From positions 51,360,744-51,424,743 of the forward strand of contig NC_044279.2 in the NCBI RefSeq assembly GCF_004027225.2: a DNA stretch of 64,000 nt, written 5' to 3'. The translations under genes and the position numbers were made by a program. Under the pieces are notes generated by a model. That model was not told the origin of the DNA and did no database searches. It saw nothing but the letters and a program-made list of their open reading frames with translations. Below are positions 40,390-51,500 of the stretch, in pieces. The DNA is from Strigops habroptila. Lineage: Eukaryota; Chordata; Aves; Psittaciformes; Psittacidae. Every line of letters begins with the position of its first letter. Position 1 is the stretch's first letter.

Positions 40390-41235
40390 GCAAGCCAAAC
40401 GATTAAAGCCTCTCTGGTATGGAGGACAATGGCTGAAGTACAAGTATGGGGAGGCCTGGCAGATTGACTATATCACACTCCCACCGACCCACCAAGGCAA
40501 GCGCTATGTGCTTACCATGGTGGAAGCAACCACCGGCTGGCTGGAAACATACGCTGTGTCCCATGCCACTGCCCGGAACACTATCCTGGGCCTTGAGAAA
40601 TAAGTCTTGTGGCGACACGGCACCCCAGAGAGAACTGAGTCAGACAATGGGACTCATTTCCGGAACAACCTTATAGACACTTGGGCCAAAGAGCATGGCA
40701 TTGAGTGGGTATATCACATCCCCTACCATGCACCAGCCTCTGGGAAAATCGAATGGTACAATGGGCTGTTAAAAACTACACTGAGAGCAATGGGTGGTGG
40801 GACTTTCAAACACTGGGATGCACATTTACCAAAAGCCACCTGGTTGGTCAACACTAGAGGATCTGCTAACAGGCTGGCCCAACCCAATCAGAACTTTTAC
40901 GTACCGTAGAGGGGGATAAAGTTCCTGTGGTGCACATAAAGAATTTGTTGGGGAAGACAGTCTGGGTTATTCCTGCTTCAGGTAAAGGCAAACCCACTTG
41001 TGGGGTTGCTTTTGCTCAGGGACGTGGATATAGTTGGTGGGTAATGCAGGAAGATGGGGAAGTCCGATGTACCTCAAGGGGATTTAATTCTATGGGAAAA
41101 CAGCCAATGAACTCAACTGTATGCTATTGCCTGCTATATAACACTTTCATAGCCTACCAGCTATATATCTTGAGGTCACCAGCAACTGACCCTGACTTCC
41201 CTCCGATCATCACCCCAACAAAGAACGAATTTTGA
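40390..41235 (+). pseudogene. pol: ERVL integrase catalytic core and C-terminal domain, interrupted
   Basis: The catalytic triad is present in AWQIDY, ESDNGTHF and SGKIEWYNGLLK. Stops at 40601 and 40907 and a further frame change split it. The C-terminal part contains VHIKNLLGKTVWV and SWWVMQEDGEV and ends at 41235. No env-like frame follows before the LTR. Confidence 0.82.
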
Positions 41236-41519
41236 CGAAACCAGACGAGCTCAGCAGTGATCAGACGAGTTCAACGGTGTCATCAGGAGGCAACAACCCA
41301 GCACTACACACTGTCCCTCCTGCCCTGAAAGACTATTACAAGAGATGGAGCCTGACATCATGGACTGGGTGAATTCAGCAACTTTATAGGGATTGGTCCA
41401 TGGACTAAGGAATGATATCTCTCTCTTTGTGTGTGGGTGTGAGTGTGTGTATATATATATATGAGACAAAAGCAATGGTATATTGAAAAATGTCGGATCT
41501 GAGCATGACGTGAATGGTA

Positions 41520-41538
41520 TGGGATAAGGGGTGGATAC
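41520..41538 (+). other. Polypurine tract of ERVL
   Basis: GGGATAAGGGGTGGATAC directly before the 3' LTR. The same kind of tract (ATAAGGGGTAGAGAT) precedes the LTR of the second ERVL at 48106. Confidence 0.6.
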
Positions 41539-42108
41539 TGTCCTGGGTTCAGCTATAGCAGTCATTTTTCTCCTTCTTAGTAGCTGGTGCAGTGCTGTGT
41601 TTTTGACTTTCAGCCTGGGAACAGCACTGATAACACACTGATGTTTTTAGTTGTTGCTAAGTAATGTTTACTCTGACCAAGGACTTTCTCAGTCTCACAC
41701 TCTGCCAGGGAGGAGGGGAAGCCGGGAGGAAGCAGAGGCAGGACACCTGACCCAAACTGGCCAAAGGGGTGTATTCCATACCACAGCACGTCATGGCCAG
41801 TATATAAACCGGGGGGAGTTACCCGGAAGGCCGAGATCACTGCTCGGGTCGGGCTGGGTATCGGTCAGCGGGTGGTGAGCAATTGTATCCTCTCCCCTTG
41901 TTATTTCCCTTATCATTATTATCATTGGTGGTAGCAGTAGTGGTTTTGTATTATACCTTAGTTACGGGACTGCTCTTCTCTCAACCCGTGGGAGTTACAT
42001 TCTTCTGATTCTCCTCCCCATCCCTCCGGGAGCGAGGGGAGGAAGAAGCGGGGGAGTGAGCGAGTGGCTGCGTGGTTTCAAGTTACCGGCTGGGCTCAAA
42101 CCACGGCA
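41539..42108 (+). repeat. 3' LTR of ERVL
   Basis: Begins TGTCCTGGGTTC and ends ACCACGGCA. It is preceded by a purine-rich tract and followed by the target duplication GCAAG. TATATAAA is conserved at about 41799-41806. Confidence 0.93.
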
Positions 42109-43324
42109 GCAAGTTACCTTTCGTGCAGCAAAAAGCACAGCTGATTTATTATGTTTGTTGTTATTGTACTTTCCCAAAGTCTCCTGATCTCAGTATGCCT
42201 CTGTACCATAGGAATCCTGCCAGTAAATAAGAAGGAGGAAGATGCTGAAAAATCTGGGTTTTGCTTACTATTTCTGAACTTTATTTTTCATTAGCCTTGT
42301 GTTCAGCTGAATAAAAATACATTTCTTTCTTAACGGTTATAACATTTTTACTGTTCTAGTGCCTGTAACTTTTTGAGGTGATATAGTTTCAGGATGACAT
42401 TGAGAGGTTCCTGCAATTCCCAAAGTGAAATCATTAGCCTGGAAAGACAAATGCATTTGCTTATCTTTGAGTTGCAAACATTTCTGCTGTATAACACGAA
42501 ACTAGTCACATAAGTAAAAATAATATGGGAAATATCCATGTTTTAGGCAATAGAATGAAAGAAAAAGGTGAAATATAAATTTAGCAGAAATAATGGTAAG
42601 TGGCTTATGGGACATCATATGTGCTCAGTAGTTTTGAACATAAAAAGTCTCCTATAGAAAGTATTTAATAGAGATTGTATTTACTGCAGAAATTAAGTTA
42701 GTTTTTGTGAAATACTAAGCGTTTTATGAAGTGCCAGGTTGAGAATACTGCGTCAGACAGCTAGGTCTTCTACAGCAGAAATGCTCAGTCATTCACCTGC
42801 AGAAGTCTTGAATAGCATTATTTTGGAATAGGAGGCACAAGAGAAAGGAATCCAGCTATGTTATCAGCTGTGTTTGTATTTTTGGTGATGCTATTATTCA
42901 CTAGGATTGTTATTTACTTGCTTATAGCACTTGTAGTAGAAGGCATAGCCCCCATCTTCAAGAACTCAAAATCTTAACATTGAAAATTACCTGGGGGAAG
43001 ATAGAAATAAATAGAGAGGTTTGAAGTATGGAAGAAAAAGCACCATGACATTATAATGACATGAAAATAATTAACACTAGTAAGCTGAATAAACCAGATA
43101 AGAATATAAAAATAAGCACAACAGGAAATTACAGTTGAAAACTCAGATGATATAAAGAAGCTTGTTTGGCTTTATCTACAGAACCTTATGGTCTGGCCAT
43201 CAATACCAGTTAGTAGCTGTACTTCCTGTAAATGTTATCTTCCAGGAAAGTGCAGAATTGTTTTAGATAATAAGCGATTCACCATAGAGCAAACCTCACG
43301 TTTAACCCTATGAAAGTCACTCAC

Positions 43325-43406
43325 CATTTGAAGCCTTTGCAGAAACCAAAAAAAGTTCCAAAAAAGTCCAATCGTAGATTTTGCCGGTTGAGTTTGGTGT
43401 CATCAT
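43325..43406 (-). CDS. Candidate first exon of CLEC2-like gene, beyond the ERVL
   Basis: An ATG at 43406 (-) opens 27 codons (MMTPNSTGKIYDW...) ending at a strong donor AATG|GTGAGT in phase 1, the phase needed by the exon at 33639. If correct, the provirus lies in intron 1, antisense to the gene. The tail is oddly Phe/Leu-rich for a cytoplasmic domain and has no known signalling motif, so this is speculative. Confidence 0.27.
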
Positions 43407-43440
43407 GTCTCCTGTATGGGTAGCAGGCGTCAGAATATGT

Positions 43441-43505
43441 CTGCAGGCTGTGCGTCTGCAGGCTGTGTGTCTGCAGGCTGTGCGTCTGCAGGCTGTGCAT
43501 CTGCA
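43441..43505. repeat. 15-bp minisatellite
   Basis: Four copies of CTGCAGGCTGTGCGT (with one or two changes) and a partial fifth. On the - strand it codes for repeated LQTHS. It lies directly upstream of the candidate exon 43325-43406. Confidence 0.95.
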
Positions 43506-44657
43506 CCAGGAAGCTTTAGAGGCCAGAACTGAAACAAGGTCATGCTGCTACATCATCAGCCAGGGACCTCCAGTGCTTTTACTGATAGGTCCATTCTCGA
43601 CCACAGAGGAGAAGAAAGAAGTGCACACAGTGTTCACCTGTGACTTTTGAATTGGTGAGTCATACTCTTGACAGAGCTACTTGACTCAGTTTCCTGTTCA
43701 GCATCCTGTGCACTTGTCTCATGGCTGCAGCTGGTAGAGCCGAGCACCTTCCATCAAAGGCATGAATAACATTTGGACTGCTCAAAAAGATTTCTTCTCC
43801 TAATCTGTATCAGTTTAACAGCTTTTCTTCCCAGCATTGCCCGCTGTAGTGCTGAAGGTACTGTAGCAAGAAGTGCTGTCCTCCCTGGTGGTCCAAAGCA
43901 AGGGAAGGATGTTGCATGAGAAACGCAGTAAAAGATCTGCATGGGGTGATGGGTCTGCAGAAGATATCAGACCACCTCATGTGTGACGAGTACATGCTAA
44001 AGAGGAAACCAAGATGTCATTGATTTCTATGAGCACTGTAATATTGTCAGCACTATCCTTCACCATATTCTTTATGTGTCCTATAAGCCTGCTTGCTGTT
44101 TTGACAGCAGATCTACATTGGCAGTACATCATCACTGAACTGTCCATCTGGCAGCAAAGTCCTTTTCTTCTTTTGTTACATTTATCATTTAGAACCATAT
44201 AAATTTTTTTCACTTGAACCTCAGAGAAATTCAAGACTAAAGGGTCTGCAGCCCAAATGTTTATGGTCTAAATATCAAAGGGAAAAAATTCCTTTCTTTA
44301 TCTACTGAAGCAGTTACACTTACACGCAGCCCTGAGGAGCCACCCACAAAGAAAATTTAGGGGAAAACAGTGTAAAATACAAAGTGGTCGGAAGTCAGAC
44401 ATACAGCAGAGGGGTCACTAAAGGCTTATAGGGGAAAATGCCCACTAAAGAACTTTCTTTACCCTCCATTCTAGGGTTATTTGCAGGGACGTTAAGAAAA
44501 GAAGGCTAAGTGTTTTACTGTTGCTTGAGCACAGCATGTTCTTTACTACATCCCCTTTAATTAATCTTCACTGTAGTTTGTACAAAACAGATAGGACAAG
44601 CCTAGTCTTGACAATAGTCCATAAGAAATTGCCTTGGTGTATATGAGTGCGGGATAA

Positions 44658-44805
44658 GAAAACCAAACCAAACTAAACCAAACGAAACCAAACTAAACCA
44701 AGCCAAACCAAACCAAAAGCCAAACCAAACCAAAAATCAAACCAAACCAAAACCAAACCAAACCAAACCAAAAGTCGAACCAAACCGAGCCAAACCAAAC
44801 CAAAA
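44658..44805. repeat. AACCAAACC-type simple repeat
   Basis: About 150 bases of degenerate CCAAA/CCAAACTAAA repeats. One strand has almost no G. Confidence 0.95.
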
Positions 44806-46204
44806 CAGAAGGGTAGTAGTAAGAAAGGCAGCAAGTGGGCAGAGCTGAGCAGCAGTGGAATCACTGGAGACTAAGATGGATTCTGGAAATTCATCCTTTC
44901 TGGTCAGCAGCATCTTTAGATGAATGCCACTGACGGTGTGCCCCTTACATTCTGGCTTGGAGAGTACCAGTGGGAACAGCTAGAGAACAGCAGTGGTCTG
45001 TCTGAAGGATGAATCCCTGGCTTGTCCTTTTAAAGGACAACATTTTTAGTCCACACAGAACATTTTACAAGGCTGATTTCTGGCTATCTCAAGATGCTCC
45101 TTCTCTCTTCTGCACCTCAGTGACCTTCTAAACTGCAGTGGGTCATTGGTTATTTTCAGATGGTAGTTGTTGGGTACATACAGTTACAGGAAAAGGGAAG
45201 GGATGTTCTGCAAGAGGCCTGACTTACTGTGGCAGGGAAAGAAACCTGGGACAGTTGCACTGACATGTTGCTACCATTGGGCACCACAGGTTGTGTGACT
45301 TTCCAGACCAAAATTGCTGGGTCCCAGCACCACAAATGGTTGAATGTGACTGGAATGTGCAATAGTGGCTGCTGAGAGATTTGCTGAAATGCTGGCATCA
45401 CTCAGCCGCATGTAGATGTGCTATGTGGAGAAGATCTTATTTGTAGATTGCTTGTAAGATATTTGAAATATCCCAAATCAGTGGGCACAAGCAGTTTGAA
45501 CAGGTATGTGGTGTTTCCTTGACTGATTATTATGCACACAGAGCTGGTGCAAGACTCCTTTCTTATCTACTGATGTACCTATATGGGTTTTTTTTCCAGT
45601 AATTACTTATTGTTTAGCTCCTGTCATACCAGATACTGCATGTACAAATGTAAAATAGAGGACTCAAAGCAGCCTCTGCAGTCCTGCCTACGCGCAAATA
45701 AATATGATGCACTTGAGTTTATAAAACATATCCAATACAGGGAGTAAAATGTTTTCCATATCTATGTCTCTGGTGTACTGCAGAGAAGAGGACCTGAGCA
45801 CTGCCCTAGTATTAAATGCTGATGTGTACATATATATACACATTCTTCTTGTCTGTGAACTTCTACATTACTGAGTCACTATATTACTCATATAAGGAGT
45901 TCTGGGAATGTATCAAGAAATCAATTCATTAATAAACACTGACATCCATCCTTTTTATAGCAATTATTTTAGAAGACACCTCATTTAAAAGTCACAGCAG
46001 TGACTCCTGCTGGACAAGAACACTGTGTGACCTTGGCCCTCCTCCTTCACTGCACTTCTCACAAGGCAGGTGTTGTGGACATCTAGCTGGGAAGAAGGTC
46101 TCTTGCCAAATAAATGACACCAGAAGAGGGGGCAATGCAACTGCAGAGAGAAGCATTTGTTGCAAAGAGTTGTTAATTTTGGATGAGAAGATTTTCATTC
46201 TATC

Positions 46205-46244
46205 TTGCATAATTCAGTTTCACAGCTGAAACTGAATTATGCAA
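46205..46244. repeat. Perfect 18-bp inverted repeat with 4-base loop
   Basis: TTGCATAATTCAGTTTCA, loop CAGC, then TGAAACTGAATTATGCAA. All 18 pairs match. It could form a strong hairpin or cruciform. No transposon sequence was recognised around it. Confidence 0.97.
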
Positions 46245-47109
46245 TTTATGCAGGGGGGCTTCCTCTTTCTCTGTTAGATGAGACTGTGGGGGCAGAGGTA
46301 TGTGGAAGGAAACTGCCTACTTGCTTCTGTGGCAGGATGAAAAACAAGAAATGGTTGGAAATTATATCCTAGGCTAGAAGGCGCCTTTTGAAGCAAAGAG
46401 AGTAACTGTGATGGATGAGTCCATTTGCATGGGACTACCCCTCCACAGGAGCTGGGAGGCAGTGATTCACACAGAGCTGTGAGTAGCCCAGAGGTACCTC
46501 TTTTCAAACCCCTGATGTGAGCTGAGGTCCCACACAGAAACCCACACTGGAGGGAAGCAGTGGCTGTGGGTGCACAGGCACCATGCACAAATCAGACCAA
46601 GGATGTGTGCTAGTGTCAGTGGTTGGAATTTACAAAATGAATTTGAGGGGTCATCCAGTGTGGGCACAGCTGAGGTGGCCTGCCCACGCCCTAGTGGCAT
46701 GTGGCTGGGACAGTCACAGGGGGAATATGATGAGCACTATGCATCACCTGCCTAGGGCAGAGCAATAGCTCTTCCCAAGCTCACTGTGACACTGTGGGCA
46801 GCCACTAACTTCTCTTAGATAGGAAAGGTAAATGCCCTGAAAACATCTGCTAATATCTGAGTGTTTTTATAGATATTATTGTTGGTGGCCAGGCTTGTAT
46901 TATCTTCTAGGTATCGGTGGCCAGCCTTTTATTCAGTTCCAAAGATACACACTTCCCAGGGACCTTCAACTTCACAGATGATAAGAACAGTACAGGCAAC
47001 GAGGAACTGGAAAGGTTCAGGTGCTTGCTATGAAATTCTGTTGTCATTTGCTTCTTTGGTAATAGCAGACTACTGAAGCCGCCCGTCTGCACTAACAAGC
47101 ATGTTCTCA

Positions 47110-48105
47110 ACTGGAATTGCTGCCATGAACCTGCCAAGACAAGTGTTATGTGCTTGTCATGGTGGAGATGACTATCAGGTGGTTGGCAACATACCCTGTA
47201 ACCCGTGGCTCTGTCCAAAACAGTATCCTTGGCCTTGAAAAGCAGGATGTTTAGAAACATGGTACCCCAGAATTGAGTCAGGCAACAGGACCTGTTTTCA
47301 AAACAATTCCATAGTCAACCAGGGCCAAGGAACATGGCATTCATTGTGTGTATCACATCCCCTGTCACCCACCACCTCTGGAAAGATTGAGCAATACAGT
47401 GAACCGCTAAAGACTATCCTGAGGATGATAAGTGCTGGGACATGGAAACACTGGGATTCAAATTTAGCAGAAGCCACTTGACTGGTTAACACCAGTGGTT
47501 CTGCTAACTGACCTGTTCCTTCCCAGGCAAAGGCTTTACACACTGTAGGAGGAAGTAAGGTTACCCTAGTAGATGTAAGGGAACTGCCTGGGAAAGACAG
47601 TGAGGGTTGCTCCTCCCTTGGGAACAGATAAATCCATTTGTGGGATTGCTTTCACTCAAGGATGTGGGTGCACTTAGAGGGTAATGTGGGAGGATGGGGA
47701 AAACAGGCATGCACCTTAAGGAGAATTAACCTAGGGGGAAAATAAGTCAGGATTGGAGTTGTATGTAATATCAAGTACTACAGCAGGAACCACCTGAGCC
47801 AGTGGAGGATAAGAGCCTCACAAGAAACAGGGCAAGTGCAGCTATAACCCTGCCAAGACTGGTGTTAGCACCCAACAATCCATGATGACATACCACCCCT
47901 CTTGTCCTGACTGACCACTGTAATAGTGGAGTCACAGACTAAATTAACTGAACAGATTTTAATGGATATTTTAACGTATATCAGAATCAACATTTGGTAG
48001 TCCCCTGTAGACATAAGGGAATGACATCTATGTGTATGTCAAAGGATGGGTGTTGATGAGAGGTTATGAGCATGATGCAAATGATATAGAATAAGGGGTA
48101 GAGAT
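47110..48105 (+). pseudogene. Second, 5'-truncated ERVL: integrase remnant
   Basis: Similar to 40480-41240 of the intact provirus: CAAG-CA-GTGTTATGTGCTTGTCATGGTGGA, CCTTGGCCTTGA, CCCCAGA-TTGAGTCAG, CATTTGTGGGATTGCTTTCACTCA and GGATGGGG. It is full of stops and indels. It runs into an ERVL LTR at 48106. Confidence 0.8.
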
Positions 48106-48585
48106 TGTACTGGGCATGGCTGGGATGGAGTTAACTTTCTTTATAGCAGCCTGTATGATGCAGAGTTTCGGATTTGTGGCTAAACCAGTGTTGGTAACAC
48201 ACCAATATTTGTCTGTTGCTGAACAGTGCTTGCACAGAATCAAGGCTTTCTCTTTTTCCTACTCTGTGCCCTGCCTCCACCTACCACGAGTGGGCAAGAA
48301 AGTGGGAGGAGACACAGCCAGCACAGCTGACCCAAACTAATCAAAGGCTTTTTTCATCCTGTATAATGTCTTACTCAGCAATAAAAGAAGAAGCTGGGGG
48401 AGGATGGTTGGCTTTCAAGGTGGTTGTTGCTCAGAGACTAACTGGGCATAAGTTTGCTTGTGGGAGGTGGTGAGTGGCTGCTTTTGCATCACTTGGTTTT
48501 TTCTGTTGTCTTCACGTATAAAATTGGCTTCATCTCAAGCCATGAGTTTTTTCAATTTTGCTTCTCTTATTGTCTTCCCTTTCTT
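48106..48585 (+). repeat. 3' LTR remnant of second ERVL
   Basis: Begins TGTACTGGGCATGGCTGGG after a purine tract. It shares the GGAGACACAGCCAGCACAGCTGACCC, GGTGGTGAG and GCATCACTTG blocks of avian ERVL LTRs but belongs to another subfamily than the 34929 LTR. The 3' limit is approximate and no TATA region is kept. Confidence 0.7.
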
Positions 48586-51500
48586 GCTGCTCTGGAATTT
48601 CACTGGGATATCCTGCAGGAGCTGCCTGCTGTTGAAGTTGGTATTTTTTTTCAGTGATGTTGTCTCACTTCAGTATTTTCAGAGGGCAGTACTGGAAAAT
48701 ACGCTGCTACATCAGCAGGTCCAATGGATAAAAAACAGACACTGTATTTGCCAACTCCATTAAAAAATGTTTTTTAAATACCTCAGATTCCCATTCGTTA
48801 TCCTTTCCATATACATTTCTTGATGCTGATTTCTTTTTTGTTAACATAACGTATGTAGAATTATCCGTTGTCACCCAGACATGATGTTTACCTCTCAGTT
48901 GCACAACTTGAATTTTGCAATGCAACAGAAGGAAAGAAGAATGAGGATTTCAAGGTATGTTTATAGGAGTTTGTGGTGTAAATAAAAGGAATTAAACCTA
49001 ATGCACTAAGATGCAATGAAAGATACAGTACAAATCAAATGATCTAGAAGAAAAATGGTACACTGGTCTTAAATGATATTACCCTTATGTTATGGTCAAA
49101 AGCAAATTGTAAATTTCAAGCAGGAATCCTGAACTATTATGCATCAGCTAAAGTAACAAAATGCTGTAAGAGATAGCTCTCTCAAGATGAAATTCAGTGA
49201 GAATCCTGAATGTGATATGTGTATGGTAAAGCTATCTGGCTTATAAAGAGTCTCTACTCTTCAAGCGTCATCTACACTTTCTCATTTCTGATGCTCTCCG
49301 TCAACAAGATCTCAACTTACATCGTCATACAAAGTGGTTTATTTTAGGATGGATTTCTGAAAAGCTTCATCTAGAATACACTAAGACAGGAAGAAACTGT
49401 TCGAGAGACAGTCGTGCACTGCACTGCTTGTATCACTGAGCTTAATTACACAAATCTCCATTGTCTGTGATAGATAACAATGGAAATACGGAATTTCTAC
49501 ATTTCACTGCAAAAATCAGTGCAGTTGCATCTACCAAAGTCAGATCTATTTCCAAGGAATTGGTAAACCATTAAATAGTGATGATGTCCATGTTCTTATT
49601 AACCTGTAGGAACATGCTTCTCTATAGGTCACCTGTCCCTGTGGCTAGTTTTCAGGTCTGGCAGTGTCTCTAATCCCAGAATCTTGTCCAATATGGAAGT
49701 TGAGTATACTTTTGCAATCTAACAGGATGGGACAGCGCAAGACAGATCATTCAGAGCATCTAAAATTACAGCATAGCTGAAATTGTTGCTTTCAGACTTT
49801 CAAATTTAAATAAGAAAGAGAGGAGAAAAAGAAGTCAGAACCTTCATCCTTATTGTCTTGTGTCCGGCTGCTTTTAAAAATGTCACTGAAAATGAATGAT
49901 AATTGTTCTACTAGTCATGCTCTATGTTGTATAATGGATGTGAAATCCTCCTGAGACTTTTAACTTCGCCATCATTTTAATACAGATATATGCTTTTCAA
50001 GGCCCACAGCCTTCTCTGGAATATGCAAAAACATTGTAAATTATTTCTGAGTAACTGATTTCTATGAGATGTTTCTTATTTCCTCTGTTTATTTGCCAGG
50101 GACAAGCTTATTCTAATGAGATTTTTCCTTTACTCGCTCTCAGTGATATTCTGTTCGTCTAAGAAAGCTGTGAGGAAGTAGCATGTCAAGGTATCTTCCA
50201 TTCATATGCTGGAAGAATGGCAATATTAGCCATCTGTTAATTTATCTATCAACATGGCCATTGCTTTCTTAGCTGTGCGTCTCTGATGTCACTTAATACC
50301 TTACACATCTAGAAGGTAATACTAGCAAGAGTCTCCATGATGAGGCTTCATTGGTTGAACACTGCTCATATCTGTTGTTTCCTATAATGATGGAAAAGAG
50401 TGCTTCTTTCTTTTCCAAAGCAGAAATTTGCACTGTCCAACAATCTCCTTCCCTTGATATAACCAGATATGCAGTTAGGATGCAAATGATAACACACACA
50501 TGCAGAGGGTGGAGGGTACCTCTATCAATGGTCCAGGTAACAGGTGAGCCATTCCTTGGCCAATGGTGCAGTCACAGAATCACATCAATTTCTTCGTTCC
50601 CTCCATCAGTTGTTTCTTGTCTTGTGTTTGCCTTGCAGAGGAAGCATCTTTCGATTACATACTTGAACCTGCTAAACTAGGTCCTGATCTGTGGCTGTGG
50701 CAGCTCAGTACTAGCATTTTGAGCTGCGTTTGAGGAAAGCTTTGGACTGTAAAAGGGATTGGACAAAGCAGAATATAAGAAGGACAGAGATAAGAATAGC
50801 AGCAAAATCTTTCCGGGTATTGTCTTGCTTGCAGGCTGCTTTAAAATTCAGTGCTGTTGAGTTGTTACACTTCCTTTTGCTCAAATTTAGCCTGAAACAC
50901 TTGCACTCTCCAACAAAAAGCTGAATATGATCTGGTGACTAGCATGTACCAAGGGTTGCTCTGGTTACATAGTTCGCATGCAGCCAAAGTGCTTTGGAAG
51001 GAGAGATTTTAAAGTAACCTATGCTATTATCGGTCATAAAAATTAATTCCTAATTAATTCCTTAATTACAGTAAGAACATGACATGGGTCCTGTGTTATT
51101 GTTTATTCCAGTACTAAGTTTCCTTATATGTAATTTTCTGTTTGTATCTTAATTACAGAAACTGAAAGTTGTGTTGAAGCCCCATGTAGAGAAACTTCTT
51201 TCTCAGAAAATCCCATATTTTTCTTAAAAATTACAATTAATCCGTTCTGCAAATTCACTTTATTCTCTCAGACGATTCCTACATGGTGAAATACTACTTT
51301 TTTCTCTCATGTGTCTGGTTGGTTGATCTTCAAATTTTGTCTCAGCCCTCATAATTCTCCCTTTGGATAATATTTTACAATTTACACTCCTTTCCACTAA
51401 CTTCTTGCAGAATATCTTCATATGTTTAAAAAAGGCCCATGGAACTCAGCTTGAAAGCTGAGCATTTGTCACACTTTGTTGCTGTGTTGTTTCCTTTTCT

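Larger units (their letters stand above)
34924..42113 (+). mobile_element. ERVL-type endogenous retrovirus, nearly complete but coding-decayed, no env
   Basis: Two LTRs (34929-35494 and 41539-42108) start TG and end CA and are flanked by the direct repeat GCAAG (34924-34928 and 42109-42113). By eye the LTRs differ at roughly twenty positions, so the insertion is not recent. Inside are a lysine-type PBS, a leader with a hydrophobic frame and a 5S rRNA-like segment, gag, protease, reverse transcriptase, RNase H, integrase and a polypurine tract. No env is seen, as usual for class III ERVL. Several in-frame stops and frame changes rule out an active copy. Its orientation is opposite to the CLEC2-like gene. 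Confidence 0.93.
42114..47109. other. Spacer between the two ERVLs
   Basis: No gene recognised besides the candidate exon 43325-43406. Contains the minisatellite, the CCAAA repeat and the perfect hairpin, otherwise AT-rich unique-looking DNA. Confidence 0.5.

Noticed and set aside
41100-41538. Possible env between pol and 3' LTR
   Set aside because: Only the integrase C-terminus and about 300 non-coding bases are present. No signal peptide, cleavage site or membrane anchor seen.
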